From Bacteroides ndongoniae (GTDB taxonomy: Bacteria > Bacteroidota > Bacteroidia > Bacteroidales > Bacteroidaceae): a stretch of 64,000 bases of DNA. Below are positions 37,359-46,923 of this stretch, piece after piece. Each line of letters begins with the position of its first letter. The first letter of the stretch is position 1. The stretch is from assembly GCF_900108345.1 (NCBI RefSeq), contig NZ_FNVV01000012.1, positions 905,852 through 969,851 on the forward strand, written 5' to 3'. Below the pieces are notes generated by a model. It did not search any database. It saw only the letters and a program-made list of their open reading frames with translations, and had not been told where the DNA came from. The translations under genes were made by a program, and so were the position numbers.

Positions 37359-38312
37359 TTAATAAATCTGTCTGGCTACTTCTCGGATGCTGTCGGCTGC
37401 TCCTATCGAGTAGAAGTGCAGGCTGGGCACTCCGTGGTCGATGAGCTCGCGGCATTGCTTGACGCACCACTCGATGCCCACGTGGCGTGCCTCGTCGTCG
37501 TTGGTGCATTTCAGCAGTTCGTGGGTCAGCTCTTCGGGCAGGTCTACCTTGAAGGTCTTGGGTATCATGCTGAGCTGCGACAGCTTCTTGAAGGGCTTGA
37601 TGCCGGGAATGATGGGAATGGTGATTCCCTCCTGGCGGGCACGCTCTACGAAACTGAAGTACTTGCGATTGTCGTAGAAGAGTTGGGTGACGGCATATTC
37701 GGCGCCGGTCTCCATCTTCTTTTTCAGCCAGTACAGGTCGGTCTCCAGATTGGGGGCTTCTTCGTGCTTCTCGGGGTAGCAGGCTACGCCGTACGAGAAA
37801 GGCGTGCGGGTGATTTTCATCTCCGACCCGTCGACGAAGATACCTTTGTTGAAGTTGTTGATCTGCTGTTGCAGTTCGACGGCGTGGGCGTGTCCGCCCG
37901 GTTCGGGCACGAAGACAGACTCGTGCTTAGCCTTGTCGCCGCGCAGCACCAGCAGGTCGGTGATGCCGAGGAATTGCAGGTCGAGCAGTTGATACTCCGT
38001 GTCTTCCTGCGTGAATCCGCTGCACAGGATGTGGGGCACAACGGTGATGTTGTACTTGTTCTGTATGGCGGCAGCTACGGCCACGGTGCCCGGGCGGCGG
38101 CGCAAGCGGTTGCGTTGAAACAGTCCATTGCCCAGTTCTTTGTAGACGTATTCGCTGCGGTGGGTGGTGATGTTGATGTATTTGGGGTCGAATTCACGCA
38201 GCAAGTCGATGGTCTCGTACAGTTTCTCGATGCCCGTGCCTTTCAATGGCGGCAGTATCTCGAACGAGAAGGCGGTCTTCTGCGTGCTGTTTATCAGGTC
38301 GATTACTTTCAT
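37359..38312 (-). CDS. metF: 5,10-methylenetetrahydrofolate reductase
   Basis: This 317-residue FAD enzyme should make 5-methyltetrahydrofolate for methionine synthesis. Motifs are FSFEILPPLKGTG (the conserved Glu near the N-terminus), DPKYINITTHRS, VVPHILCSGFTQEDTEYQLL and the FYDNRKYFSFVERARQEG region. I start at MKVIDLINS (38312). The open frame runs to 38546, but that part reads through a repeat cluster. A TAnnTTTG box lies upstream. I see no SAM riboswitch in the leader. Confidence 0.96.
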   Translation of the reverse strand: MKVIDLINSTQKTAFSFEILPPLKGTGIEKLYETIDLLREFDPKYINITTHRSEYVYKELGNGLFQRNRLRRRPGTVAVAAAIQNKYNITVVPHILCSGFTQEDTEYQLLDLQFLGITDLLVLRGDKAKHESVFVPEPGGHAHAVELQQQINNFNKGIFVDGSEMKITRTPFSYGVACYPEKHEEAPNLETDLYWLKKKMETGAEYAVTQLFYDNRKYFSFVERARQEGITIPIIPGIKPFKKLSQLSMIPKTFKVDLPEELTHELLKCTNDDEARHVGIEWCVKQCRELIDHGVPSLHFYSIGAADSIREVARQIY

Positions 38313-38363
38313 CTTCTTTTCTTCTATTTCCTTTTGTCTGGTAACAGACTTGTACATTGGGAA

Positions 38364-38371
38364 CAAAAATA
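38364..38371 (-). promoter_or_regulatory. Putative -7 box for metF
   Basis: Leftward TATTTTTG matches TAnnTTTG, 52 bp before the ATG. Confidence 0.45.
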
Positions 38372-38454
38372 CGAAAAAGAAACGAGAAAACCATACGACT
38401 TCCCTACTTCTTGCTTTCGAGGCTTCCGGCAGGCATGTTTGCAGGGCGTTTGAG

Positions 38455-38556
38455 CCACACAAGTGTTGCTCGTGAGCCGTGCAAGTGTTGCTCGCGAGCC
38501 GTACAAGTGTCTCTCGCGAGCCGTGCAAGTGTCCCACAAATGCCATGCAAGTGCTG
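38455..38556. repeat. CTCGCGAG palindromic repeat cluster, copy 5
   Basis: Four or more units in tandem: GAGCCACACAAGTGTTGCTC, GTGAGCCGTGCAAGTGTTGC, GCGAGCCGTACAAGTGTCTC and GCGAGCCGTGCAAGTGTCCC. The cores are CTCGCGAG or CTCGTGAG. It lies in the divergent region between metF and the secreted protein at 38928. The rest of this 615-bp gap is AT-rich, with a TGTTTAGTTCA motif repeated at about 38646 and 38687. Confidence 0.8.
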
Positions 38557-38782
38557 CTGAAAAGCGGTTCGTCTGGGGTGGAAAAAGAGGCAAAATACTG
38601 CTGCGGTAGAAATAATATTGTAAAATTTTGCCGAGCCGGTTTTTCTGTTTAGTTCAAAATAAGTCCGGATAGTGTCACGTTTTGACTGTTTAGTTCAGAT
38701 TTCGGATTTTTCAACGTGTTTTGCTCCCCTTTCAGGGGCGAAAAAAAAAGGTTTCGAATTGCTAATTTTTTGGAAATTAGTC

Positions 38783-38790
38783 TATCTTTG
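38783..38790 (+). promoter_or_regulatory. Putative promoter of the three-gene secreted cluster
   Basis: TATCTTTG followed by CAAGG, a strong -7 match. It gives a leader of about 130 nt before the ATG at 38928. Confidence 0.55.
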
Positions 38791-38927
38791 CAAGGTCTAG
38801 ATTTCTCTGCTAAATGGTTTAATGGCAGTGAAAATAGACGTTTTGTGTATGCGAAGAGCATTTTTTGGCAGCATTGTTCCGTTATGGAATTTTAGAGGAG
38901 AGTTAGTTATTTCAAATATAAATAATT

Positions 38928-39422
38928 ATGAAGAAGATTATTCTATTGTTCGCCATTCTGCTGGCTTGCGTATTCGAGTCGTATGCGCAGAAAACAGTAT
39001 TTAAATTTCGTGATGCACAAGCACGTGCCGGTAATGCAGAAACTGAGGTTATTGTAAAGCCTACCGTAGTGGATGTAGAAATACAGAAAGAGAACGGTAA
39101 ATCTAAAAAGATCGTAGATACTTGGGTATTGAGCAAAGAAGAAGTAGAAATAGGAATGGAAGGAAAACTGGACAATATCCGTGCGTGGGGCACTTATCTT
39201 TCCGTTCAGAAACATCAGTGCGATGTTATTATGGGTGCTACGTTCAAGGTAGAAGATGATGAAGCATCTAAAGGATACACGGTAACTGTTGTTGGCTACC
39301 CGGGAGTGTTTACCAACTGGCATCCTGCTACCAAGGAAGATTTTGAATGGATACAGATTCAAAAGTCTACAGGAGGTAATGAGGAAAGCAAGAAAGCTCC
39401 CATCGTAAAGAACAGAAATTAA
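38928..39422 (+). CDS. Exported protein of unknown function
   Basis: This 164-residue protein has a signal peptide, IILLFAILLACVFESYAQ. The mature part contains VVDVEIQKENGKSKKIVDTW and VQKHQCDVIMGATFKVEDDE, and YTVTVVGYPGVFTNWHPATK. I do not recognise a family. The gene is clearly AT-richer than its neighbours. It lies 23 bp before the beta-barrel gene, so the two are likely one operon. Confidence 0.7.
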   Translation: MKKIILLFAILLACVFESYAQKTVFKFRDAQARAGNAETEVIVKPTVVDVEIQKENGKSKKIVDTWVLSKEEVEIGMEGKLDNIRAWGTYLSVQKHQCDVIMGATFKVEDDEASKGYTVTVVGYPGVFTNWHPATKEDFEWIQIQKSTGGNEESKKAPIVKNRN

Positions 39423-39445
39423 TACGAACTTAAAAACATATTACA

Positions 39446-40093
39446 ATGAAAAAGTTATTATCTATTATTGCTGCATTGTTAATTTGCATGGGCACTCAAG
39501 CTCAAATAGTTTCATCTCGTAGCTCAATTGTAAGAACCGAAAAACAATCAAGTAACACACAGTGGTTTGTACGTGGTGGTATGAATCTTATGAATTTGAG
39601 TGGCGATGCTGCAGAAGATCTGAAATCTAAGATGGGGTATAATGTAATGCTCGGCTTTACTAAAAATCTGGGGGCTCAAGGCGCTTATTGGGGAATGGAC
39701 TTTGGTTTGACCTCCAGAGGATTTAAAGTAGAGGGTGAAGGCGATGACATTAAAAGCATTGCTCATGCAGTTCAAGTTTCTCCTTTCACATTTGGCTGGG
39801 AATTTGATGTGACTGATGCGATTTCTATTGATCCCCATATCGGTGCGTTCGTATCTTGCGACTATACAAGTAAGATGAAGGGTGATGGCGAAGACATCAG
39901 TTGGTCTGATTTCGCTGATTACAGTGAAGTAGATTACAACCGTTTTGATGCAGGTCTTAACTTGGGTGTAGGAGTATGGTACGATCGCTTCAACCTTGAC
40001 TTCAGTTACCAACGTGGATTTATTGATGTATTTACCGATCTGGATGGTGTAAAATCAAGCAACTTCATGATTCGTTTAGGTGTAGCTTTCTAA
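39446..40093 (+). CDS. Outer membrane beta-barrel protein (porin-like)
   Basis: This 215-residue protein has a signal peptide (LLSIIAALLICMGTQAQ) and alternating hydrophobic residues giving about eight beta strands. It begins QWFVRGGMNLMNLSGDA and ends in an aromatic, SSNFMIRLGVAF, as outer membrane barrels do. It resembles the small OMP_b-brl family of Bacteroidales. Its substrate or partner is unknown. A strong terminator follows. Confidence 0.85.
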   Translation: MKKLLSIIAALLICMGTQAQIVSSRSSIVRTEKQSSNTQWFVRGGMNLMNLSGDAAEDLKSKMGYNVMLGFTKNLGAQGAYWGMDFGLTSRGFKVEGEGDDIKSIAHAVQVSPFTFGWEFDVTDAISIDPHIGAFVSCDYTSKMKGDGEDISWSDFADYSEVDYNRFDAGLNLGVGVWYDRFNLDFSYQRGFIDVFTDLDGVKSSNFMIRLGVAF

Positions 40094-40122
40094 TGCAATA
40101 TTAAACTCTAAATCATAACATT

Positions 40123-40190
40123 CAGCGTTCACACCTGCGTATGTCGGAATTGTTTTGAAGCATACGCAGGGTGAATGCTTTTTTTTATTT
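40123..40190 (+). terminator. Rho-independent terminator after beta-barrel gene
   Basis: AGCGTTCACACCTGCGTATG at about 40122 pairs with CATACGCAGGGTGAATGCTT at about 40161, followed by a T-run. Confidence 0.9.
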
Positions 40191-40196
40191 AAGGCA

Positions 40197-40916
40197 ATGA
40201 TTAAAAGACATTTTCTTATAATTATATGTTTACTTGCAGGATTTGTTTCTGCATCGGGACAAACATTCAGCGAACTAAAAACACAGTACCCTGTCAGTGC
40301 GGATGGCAAGAACTATGTCGTAAGTGGATTTATACCTTTCAGTGACATGTCGGATGAGACTATTTTTGCCAACACTTTATTATGGACCATAAACAATGTG
40401 TGTCCGGAGTTTAGAAAGGGCATACATGAACTGAATATAACGGCTAAAAGCTTTTATTGCGACTGGGTGTTGGGTTCAAATGCCGATTCCCAACAAAAGA
40501 ATGTATATTACTGCAAGGCCAAATTTCAAGTAAAAGAAGGAAAATTGATCTATTTCCTTTCTGACATTCTTATCGAATCATCAGTTTTAATGATGAAACG
40601 CCAGACACCTATGGAAAAATTAAAGCCTGAGAAGAAGGAATCGCATAAGGAAATAGTGGACGATTTTGTTCTGTCAGAATCGCAAGTCTTGAATAAACTT
40701 TTTGATTTCATAACTACCAATAAACTGAGTGCCATTACTCATTGGGATGATATTGCTATCAGCCGTCCCGTGAAGGGAATGACCGAAGAAGAATGTCTTA
40801 TGGCTTTTGGAAAGCCTCGTTCTGTTCAAGAGAATAACGGTGAGGTTCAATGGATGTATTCAGGTTCGTTCTATCTGTTTTTCCGTAACGGTAAGGTAGA
40901 AACAATTGTACGATAA
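40197..40916 (+). CDS. DUF4468-like exported protein
   Basis: This 239-residue protein has a signal peptide, FLIIICLLAGFVSASGQT. Its YVVSGFIPFSDMSDETIFAN and YYCKAKFQVKEGKLIYFLSD regions are reminiscent of DUF4468 beta-barrel-like domains of Bacteroidales. The C-terminal GMTEEECLMAFGKPRSVQEN and MYSGSFYLFFRNGKVETI resemble the SmpA/OmlA fold. It is probably periplasmic; function unknown. I start at the ATG at 40197, 7 bp after a terminator. A weak terminator-like hairpin follows. Confidence 0.65.
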   Translation: MIKRHFLIIICLLAGFVSASGQTFSELKTQYPVSADGKNYVVSGFIPFSDMSDETIFANTLLWTINNVCPEFRKGIHELNITAKSFYCDWVLGSNADSQQKNVYYCKAKFQVKEGKLIYFLSDILIESSVLMMKRQTPMEKLKPEKKESHKEIVDDFVLSESQVLNKLFDFITTNKLSAITHWDDIAISRPVKGMTEEECLMAFGKPRSVQENNGEVQWMYSGSFYLFFRNGKVETIVR

Positions 40917-40980
40917 CTAAACGGATATTCAATCAAGAAGAATATATGTTTGTATTCTTTTTGATATACTGTGTGAAAGA

Positions 40981-41017
40981 AATGCCGGAGGAACATACTC
41001 GTTGTTTCCCGGCATTT
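40981..41017 (+). terminator. Terminator-like hairpin
   Basis: AATGCCGG at 40980 pairs with CCGGCATT at 41008, with a short T stretch after. The rest of the gap of about 340 bp before fucP shows no gene that I can support. Confidence 0.6.
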
Positions 41018-41257
41018 TGCTGTCCGGATGTGGGCTGGGAGTGTCGCCGATCCCGCATCTTTGCTTCATGTGTTGTAAAACACTTCTTCGGATGTTGCTT
41101 TTCTGCGCGAAAATGCAGTTCTTTGCATCAGTATAGTTCAGCACAGATGAATCGTGGAATCCGCTGCCGGAAAACAGTCGGAAACCTCGATGAACACGAT
41201 GTGGAAACAGCTATGTATCTTTAGCAGAAATAATGAAGTAACAACAATCTAAGAACC

Positions 41258-42577
41258 ATGAACAAGAACAGTAATCAAACAAAAGAGTCTATTCTCAGCA
41301 AGGACGGAGTCAGTTATCTCATTCCCTTTATACTTGTAACTTCCTGTTTTGCCCTGTGGGGGTTTGCCAACGACATTACCAATCCTATGGTGAAAGCTTT
41401 TTCCAAGATATTCCGGATGAGTGTCACCGACGGAGCACTGGTGCAGGTGGCCTTCTATGGCGGATATTTTGCCATGGCCTTTCCGGCTGCCATGTTTATA
41501 CGGCGGTTTACTTACAAGGCCGGCGTACTGCTGGGACTCGGACTGTATGCCTTGGGCGCGTTTCTGTTCTTTCCCGCCAAACTGACGGGCGATTATTATC
41601 CTTTCCTGATAGCCTACTTCATCATGACCTGTGGACTTTCGTTCCTCGAAACGAGTTGTAATCCGTATATCCTGTCAATGGGTACTGAGCGGACGGCCAC
41701 ACGCCGTCTGAATCTGGCGCAGGCTTTTAATCCGATGGGGTCACTGTTAGGCATGTTTGTGGCAATGAATTTCATTCAGAATCGTCTGAATCCGATGGAT
41801 ACCGTCGAACGAAGCCAACTGACGCAGGCCGAGTTTGAGCAAGTGCGCGATTCCGACCTGGCAATACTTATCGCTCCTTATCTGGTGATTGGGGTCATCA
41901 TTCTGATTATGCTGTTGGTGATACGCGCGGTGCGCATGCCGCATAACGGCGACCAGTCTCATTCCATCGATTTCCTGCCCACGTTGAAACGCATTTTCTC
42001 CATCCGTCATTATCGCGAGGGCGTGGTGGCACAGTTCTTCTATGTTGGTGCACAAATCATGTGCTGGACGTTTATCATCCAGTACGGTACACATCTTTTC
42101 ATGTCGCAGGGTATGGAAGAGCAGGCAGCCGAGGTGCTTTCGCAAAAGTACAACATCGTGGCTATGGTGATATTCTGCATCAGCCGTTTCATTTGTACCT
42201 TTATGCTGAAGTATCTCAATCCGGGCACGCTGCTGAAGGTGCTTGCGCTGGTAGCTTGTGTACTGACTCTTGGAGTCATGTTCCTGCATAACATCTTTGG
42301 CTTGTATTGCCTGGTGGGCGTATCGGCCTGTATGTCACTGATGTTCCCCACTATTTACGGTATAGCCCTGAACGGCTTGGGCGACGATGCCAAGTTTGGT
42401 GCCGCCGGACTGATTATGGCCATTCTGGGAGGTTCGGTACTGCCGCCGGTACAGGCTGCTATCATCGACTGCAAGGTGCTGATGGGTATGCCTGCTGTCA
42501 ACCTGTCGTTTGTGCTGCCGCTGGTGTGCTTTGTGGTGATTGTGATCTACGGCCACCGCGTAAGGCGCATTCGTTAG
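41258..42577 (+). CDS. fucP: FucP-type sugar:H+ symporter (MFS)
   Basis: This 439-residue MFS protein has about 12 membrane helices and the FucP/GlcP signature. Key stretches are FALWGFANDITNPMVKAFSK, YGGYFAMAFPAAMFIRRFTY and LSFLETSCNPYILSMGTE. LAQAFNPMGSLLGMF also fits. It should import L-fucose or a related sugar. No fucose-degrading genes are nearby in this window, so the substrate is inferred from the family only. Confidence 0.9.
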   Translation: MNKNSNQTKESILSKDGVSYLIPFILVTSCFALWGFANDITNPMVKAFSKIFRMSVTDGALVQVAFYGGYFAMAFPAAMFIRRFTYKAGVLLGLGLYALGAFLFFPAKLTGDYYPFLIAYFIMTCGLSFLETSCNPYILSMGTERTATRRLNLAQAFNPMGSLLGMFVAMNFIQNRLNPMDTVERSQLTQAEFEQVRDSDLAILIAPYLVIGVIILIMLLVIRAVRMPHNGDQSHSIDFLPTLKRIFSIRHYREGVVAQFFYVGAQIMCWTFIIQYGTHLFMSQGMEEQAAEVLSQKYNIVAMVIFCISRFICTFMLKYLNPGTLLKVLALVACVLTLGVMFLHNIFGLYCLVGVSACMSLMFPTIYGIALNGLGDDAKFGAAGLIMAILGGSVLPPVQAAIIDCKVLMGMPAVNLSFVLPLVCFVVIVIYGHRVRRIR

Positions 42578-42653
42578 AAGGTCGGGTGCGGGCGGGGCAT
42601 AGCCTGTTCTTAAAAAGCAAGGGTAAAATTCGTTCCCTTTCGGGGAAAAACGC

Positions 42654-42661
42654 TACCTTTG
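42654..42661 (+). promoter_or_regulatory. Putative -7 box for metA
   Basis: TACCTTTG fits TAnnTTTG, 24 bp before the metA ATG. The short leader leaves no room for a riboswitch. Confidence 0.55.
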
Positions 42662-42685
42662 CCGATTAAAGAAAATCAATACGTT

Positions 42686-43603
42686 ATGCCATTAAATTTA
42701 CCCGATAAGCTGCCTGCCATCGAGTTGCTGAAGGAGGAGAACATTTTCGTCATCGATACCTCCCGTGCCACCCAGCAGGACATCCGCCCGTTGCGCATCG
42801 TCATTCTGAACCTGATGCCGCTGAAAATAACCACCGAAACAGACTTGATTCGACTCCTCTCGAACACCCCGTTGCAGGTGGAGATACAATTCATGAAAAT
42901 AAAGAGTCACACTTCGAAGAACACCCCCATCGAACACATGAAGGCGTTCTATACCGACTTCGAGAAAATGCGTGCCGAGAAGTTCGACGGCATGATTATC
43001 ACCGGTGCGCCGGTCGAGCAGATGGACTTCGAGGAAGTGACCTACTGGGACGAAATCACCGACATCTTCGACTGGGCACGCACGCATGTCACCTCGACCC
43101 TGTATATCTGCTGGGCCGCGCAAGCCGGACTTTATCACCACTATGGTGTGCCCAAGTATCCGTTGGACAAGAAGATGTTCGGCATCTTTGCCCACCGTCC
43201 GCTGCAACCGCTCCATCCCATCTTCCGCGGATTCGATGATGTATTCTACGTGCCCCACAGCCGCCATACCGAAGTCCGCAAGGAAGACATTCTGAAGGTG
43301 CCCGAACTGACGTTGCTCTCCGAATCGGACGATGCCGGCGTACACCTGGTGATGGCACGCGGAGGCCGTGAGTTCTTCGTTACCGGACATTCCGAATATT
43401 CTCCACTGACCCTGGATACCGAATATCGCCGCGACTTGGCCAAAGGCCTGCCCATCGAGATGCCCCGCAACTACTATGTGGACGACGACCCCGAAAAAGG
43501 TGTCCTTGTGCGTTGGCGTGCCCATGCCAATCTGCTGTTCTCCAACTGGTTGAATTACTTTGTATATCAGGAAACTCCGTATAACATCAACGAAATAGAA
43601 TGA
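42686..43603 (+). CDS. metA: Homoserine O-acyltransferase MetA
   Basis: This 305-residue enzyme should acylate homoserine for methionine synthesis. The family motifs are [20 protein letters not shown], the nucleophile region [15 protein letters not shown] with Cys142, and [11 protein letters not shown] with the His-Glu pair. Residue 111 is Glu (GAPVEQMDF). In this family a Glu at that position goes with acetyl-CoA use and a Gly with succinyl-CoA, so it is likely an acetyltransferase despite the MetA name. I start at MPLNLPDK (42686). The stop overlaps the U32 gene by 4 bp. Confidence 0.95.
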   Translation: MPLNLPDKLPAIELLKEENIFVIDTSRATQQDIRPLRIVILNLMPLKITTETDLIRLLSNTPLQVEIQFMKIKSHTSKNTPIEHMKAFYTDFEKMRAEKFDGMIITGAPVEQMDFEEVTYWDEITDIFDWARTHVTSTLYICWAAQAGLYHHYGVPKYPLDKKMFGIFAHRPLQPLHPIFRGFDDVFYVPHSRHTEVRKEDILKVPELTLLSESDDAGVHLVMARGGREFFVTGHSEYSPLTLDTEYRRDLAKGLPIEMPRNYYVDDDPEKGVLVRWRAHANLLFSNWLNYFVYQETPYNINEIE

Positions 43604-45483
43604 TCAGACAACGGAAAATCGAACTGCTGGCTCCCGCCAAGAATCTGGAATGCGGGATAGAAGCCGTAAATCACGGGGCGGACGCTGTCTATATCGGTGC
43701 ACCCAAGTTCGGTGCGAGGGCTGCTGCCGTCAACTCGCTGGAAGACATTGCGACCCTGACGGACTATGCCCACCTGTATGGCGTGCGCGTCTATGTGACG
43801 GTGAACACCATCCTGAAGGACGAGGAACTGCAGGAAACGGAACGCATGATCGATGCCCTGTACCGCATCGGCGTAGATGCGCTGATTGTGCAGGACATGG
43901 GCATCACGCGGCTCAACCTGCCACCCATCCCCCTCCATGCCAGTACGCAGATGGACAACCGCACGCCCGAGAAAGTGCGCTTCCTGGCCGATGCCGGTTT
44001 CAAACAAGTGGTATTGGCGCGCGAACTGTCGCTGCACGAGATTGAAGGCATCCACCGTGCCTGTCCCGACGTACCGTTGGAAGTATTCGTACACGGTGCG
44101 CTGTGCGTCAGCTACAGTGGGCAGTGCTATGTCAGCCAGGCCTGCTTCGGACGTAGTGCCAACAGAGGCGAGTGCGCGCAGTTCTGTCGTCTGCCTTTCA
44201 GTCTGGTCGATGCCGACGGAAAGGTGATTGTCCGTGACAAGCATCTCCTGTCGCTGAAAGACCTGAATCAAAGCGAACTGCTGGAGCAACTGTTGGACGC
44301 AGGCGCCACTTCGCTGAAAATCGAAGGCCGGCTGAAGGATGTGACCTACGTAAAGAACGTCACCGCAGCCTATCGGCAGAAGCTGGACGAAATCCTGGCA
44401 CGCCGTCCGGAGTATGCACGTGCTTCGTCGGGCCGGTGTCATTATACGTTTACTCCCCGTCTGGACAAAAGCTTCAGCCGTGGATTTACCCACTACTTTC
44501 TGCAAGGACGCGAGCGCGACATCGCCTCGTTCGATACCCCCAAGTCGCTGGGCGAGGCGATGGGAACAATGAAGGAACAGCGCGGCGGCTGGATCAGCGT
44601 GGCAGGTGTCAAGCCTTTCCACAACGGTGACGGCGTCTGCTATCTGGACGAACAGGGGCGTCTGCAGGGGGTCCGCATCAACCGTGTGGACGGCAACAAA
44701 CTGTATCCGGCGGGCGAAATGCCCCGTATACGTCCGCGCACGCCGCTCTTCCGCAACTACGACCAGGACTTTGAACGACTGTTGGGACGCAAGTCGGCCG
44801 AGCGGAAAATCGCCCTCGGCTGGGAATTGGCCGATACGCCCTGGGGATTTGCCCTGACGGCGACCGACGAAGACGGCTATCATGTTACCTTGGGATTTGC
44901 CAGCGACAAGCAGCCGGCACGTACCCCGCAGGCCGACAACCTGCGCACACAGCTGTCCAAGCTGGGCAACAGCCCCTTCGAAGTGGCAACGGACAAGAAG
45001 ACGGGTGCACCCGACATCGCGCTGCGTTTGTCGGACAACTGGTTCATCCCCTCGTCGGTGCTGACCGACTGGCGTCGTCAGGTGGTGGAGCGACTGACAG
45101 CCGTACGTCGCGCAGGTTACTGTCGCGAGCTGGCGGTGTGGAAACCTACCACTCACCGTTTCCCGGCCACTTCGCTGACATATCTGGGCAACGTGATGAA
45201 TGCCGCTGCTCAAAGCTTTTACCAGGAACACGGACTACAGTCCATTGATCCGGCGTTCGAGAAACAGTCGGTGCCCGAGGCTGTGCTGATGTTTTGCAAG
45301 CACTGTCTGCGCTACAGCATGGGCTGGTGTCCCACGCATCAGCACGGTCGTTCGCCCTATCGCGAGCCCTACTATCTGGTGGGAACCGACGGACGCCGCT
45401 TCCGGTTGGAGTTTGACTGCAAACGGTGTCAGATGAAAGTAAGCCTGGCTTCCGGCCCCACTTCCAAAGAGAGGGGAGAGTGA
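43600..45483 (+). CDS. Peptidase U32 family protein (RlhA/TrhP-like)
   Basis: This 627-residue protein starts with the U32 domain, [20 protein letters not shown] and [20 protein letters not shown]. The [13 protein letters not shown] run gives the four-cysteine iron-sulfur-type pattern. A DUF3656-like second half follows. Such proteins hydroxylate RNA in E. coli, so it may modify rRNA or tRNA. It is translationally coupled to metA. The final residues ([10 protein letters not shown]) come from a degenerate CTCACC-type repeat at 45453-45480, so the natural C-terminus probably ended near the CKRCQMKVS motif. Confidence 0.9.
   Translation: MIRQRKIELLAPAKNLECGIEAVNHGADAVYIGAPKFGARAAAVNSLEDIATLTDYAHLYGVRVYVTVNTILKDEELQETERMIDALYRIGVDALIVQDMGITRLNLPPIPLHASTQMDNRTPEKVRFLADAGFKQVVLARELSLHEIEGIHRACPDVPLEVFVHGALCVSYSGQCYVSQACFGRSANRGECAQFCRLPFSLVDADGKVIVRDKHLLSLKDLNQSELLEQLLDAGATSLKIEGRLKDVTYVKNVTAAYRQKLDEILARRPEYARASSGRCHYTFTPRLDKSFSRGFTHYFLQGRERDIASFDTPKSLGEAMGTMKEQRGGWISVAGVKPFHNGDGVCYLDEQGRLQGVRINRVDGNKLYPAGEMPRIRPRTPLFRNYDQDFERLLGRKSAERKIALGWELADTPWGFALTATDEDGYHVTLGFASDKQPARTPQADNLRTQLSKLGNSPFEVATDKKTGAPDIALRLSDNWFIPSSVLTDWRRQVVERLTAVRRAGYCRELAVWKPTTHRFPATSLTYLGNVMNAAAQSFYQEHGLQSIDPAFEKQSVPEAVLMFCKHCLRYSMGWCPTHQHGRSPYREPYYLVGTDGRRFRLEFDCKRCQMKVSLASGPTSKERGE
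45453..45480. repeat. Degenerate GAGAGGGG repeat at end of the U32 gene
   Basis: GGCCCCACTTCCAAAGAGAG resembles the single arm at 32405 and the arms in the ABC-F gene, with several mismatches. It encodes the last ten or so residues of the U32 protein. Confidence 0.5.
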
Positions 45484-45510
45484 GAACGGCCAATGAAAAT
45501 GTATTGAAAG

Positions 45511-45540
45511 AAAGAATGAAGCATGAGGAATGAAGAATTT
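45511..45540. repeat. AAGAATGAAGAAT array at start of the zinc-ribbon gene
   Basis: Units AAGAATGAAGCATGAGGAAT and GAAGAATTT are slightly diverged. They supply the ATG and first residues of the open frame that follows. Confidence 0.6.
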
Positions 45541-46593
45541 GTAAAGGGAGAACGCACACTGAAGAGCATACTGACAGGCGGTCTGAAGAAGGTCGGCGAA
45601 ACTTTGTGTGCCTTTTCCCATTCTTTGTATACCCGGATCGGGTATATATTTTTTTTATTCTTCCTTTTCTCGCTGTCTTCCTGCCACTATCCGCGCATTG
45701 CGCTCGATTCGGAGGAACTGACGGGACGTCAGCGCGATTCGTTGGCATGTCTGTACAAGTACAATTATGCGTGGAACACCAATCTGGAGCTTCGGACCGA
45801 CTCGGTGGAGCTGGCCTGCCTGCCGGTGAAGGACAGCTACAAGACGCTCCACAAGGGCGACCGTGTGGTAGTGGCCGAGTTTGCCATTCATCCGGCCGAC
45901 TCGGTGGACTCGGTATGGGTGAAGCTGGCCCACACGCAAGAGGTGCAGGGATGGTTACGCCAAAGCGACATGAAGCGTGCCTTTGCGCCTACCGACAGCA
46001 TTTCGCAGGCCATCTACCTGTTTAGCGACACGCATGCATCCTATTTCGTCATCGTATTTGCGCTGTTCGTAGCCGTGTGGCTGTTCCGGGCATTCCGCAA
46101 GAAACAGCTGAAACTGGTCTACTTCGACGATATTGACAGTGTATATCCGTTGTTGCTCTGCCTGCTGATGGCCTTCAGTGCCACAATTTACGAGTCGATG
46201 CAGGTTTTTGTGCCCGCAACGTGGGAACACTTCTATTACAATCCGACGTTGTCGCCCTTCAAAGTGCCGTTCGTGTTGTCGGTGTTCCTCACCAGCATCT
46301 GGCTGTTCCTCATCGTGTTGCTGGCCGTGCTCGACGACCTTTTCCGCCAGCTTTCGCCAGCAGCTGCCGTATGCTATCTGTTGGGGTTGGCTTCGTGCTG
46401 TATCTTCTGCTATTTCTTCTTCATCCTGACCACGCACATCTACGTGGGCTATCTGTTTCTGGCTGTCTTTGTCTGGATATTTGTACGCCGGTTACGGCTC
46501 TCATTGCGTGCCGACCGCTACCGTTGCGGCAACTGCGGAGGTAAGATGATGCACAAAGGTGTATGCCCGCATTGCGGAGCGGTGAACGAGTAA
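45523..46593 (+). CDS. Membrane protein with C-terminal zinc ribbon
   Basis: This protein of up to 356 residues has a lipoprotein-like segment (FFLFFLFSLSSC), a soluble stretch and then about five membrane helices, and ends in a zinc ribbon: CGNCGGKMMHKGVCPHCG. No known family fits well. The apparent start ATG at 45523 is encoded by an AAGAATGAAGAAT array (MRNEEF). A TTG at 45625 would place the lipoprotein signal at the N-terminus and is an attractive alternative. It follows the U32 gene by 39 bp. Confidence 0.7.
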   Translation: MRNEEFVKGERTLKSILTGGLKKVGETLCAFSHSLYTRIGYIFFLFFLFSLSSCHYPRIALDSEELTGRQRDSLACLYKYNYAWNTNLELRTDSVELACLPVKDSYKTLHKGDRVVVAEFAIHPADSVDSVWVKLAHTQEVQGWLRQSDMKRAFAPTDSISQAIYLFSDTHASYFVIVFALFVAVWLFRAFRKKQLKLVYFDDIDSVYPLLLCLLMAFSATIYESMQVFVPATWEHFYYNPTLSPFKVPFVLSVFLTSIWLFLIVLLAVLDDLFRQLSPAAAVCYLLGLASCCIFCYFFFILTTHIYVGYLFLAVFVWIFVRRLRLSLRADRYRCGNCGGKMMHKGVCPHCGAVNE

Positions 46594-46704
46594 CGACAAC
46601 CTTGTTTCGGATGCTCGCTTTTTGAGTACTTTTCAGTTTTAATCTTCTGATAATCTGTTTGTTATTCCCGCAAACTGCGCAGCTCTGTTGTGCCCGGTTT
46701 GTAG

Positions 46705-46806
46705 AACACTTGTGTGGCTCGTGAGAGACACTTGTACGGCTCGTGAGCAACACTTGCACGGCTCACGAGCCACACTTGTGTTGCTCAAACGGTTTGCAAG
46801 TGGCTT
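46705..46806. repeat. CTCGCGAG palindromic repeat cluster, copy 6
   Basis: Three to four units of ACACTTGTGTGGCTCGTGAG type, with GTGAG or CACGAG cores. It lies between the convergent zinc-ribbon and TonB-receptor genes. It occupies much of the 330-bp gap, which contains no gene that I can support. Confidence 0.75.
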
Positions 46807-46923
46807 GAAAAGGGTAGATGTGGCGCAGGTGGACGGCGGGTAGAAAACACAGATTCCCGCCTGCAGCCACAAGCCCGGATGGGGGTAACGGCGACAGGCG
46901 GGAACCTATGAAATGTTTATTTT

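Noticed and set aside
38313..38546. N-terminal extension of MetF
   Set aside because: It is encoded by the CTCGCGAG repeat cluster and lies upstream of the likely promoter.
42578..42685. SAM riboswitch before metA
   Set aside because: The promoter box is only 24 bp before the start codon, so the transcript has no room for it; no SAM-type structure is seen.
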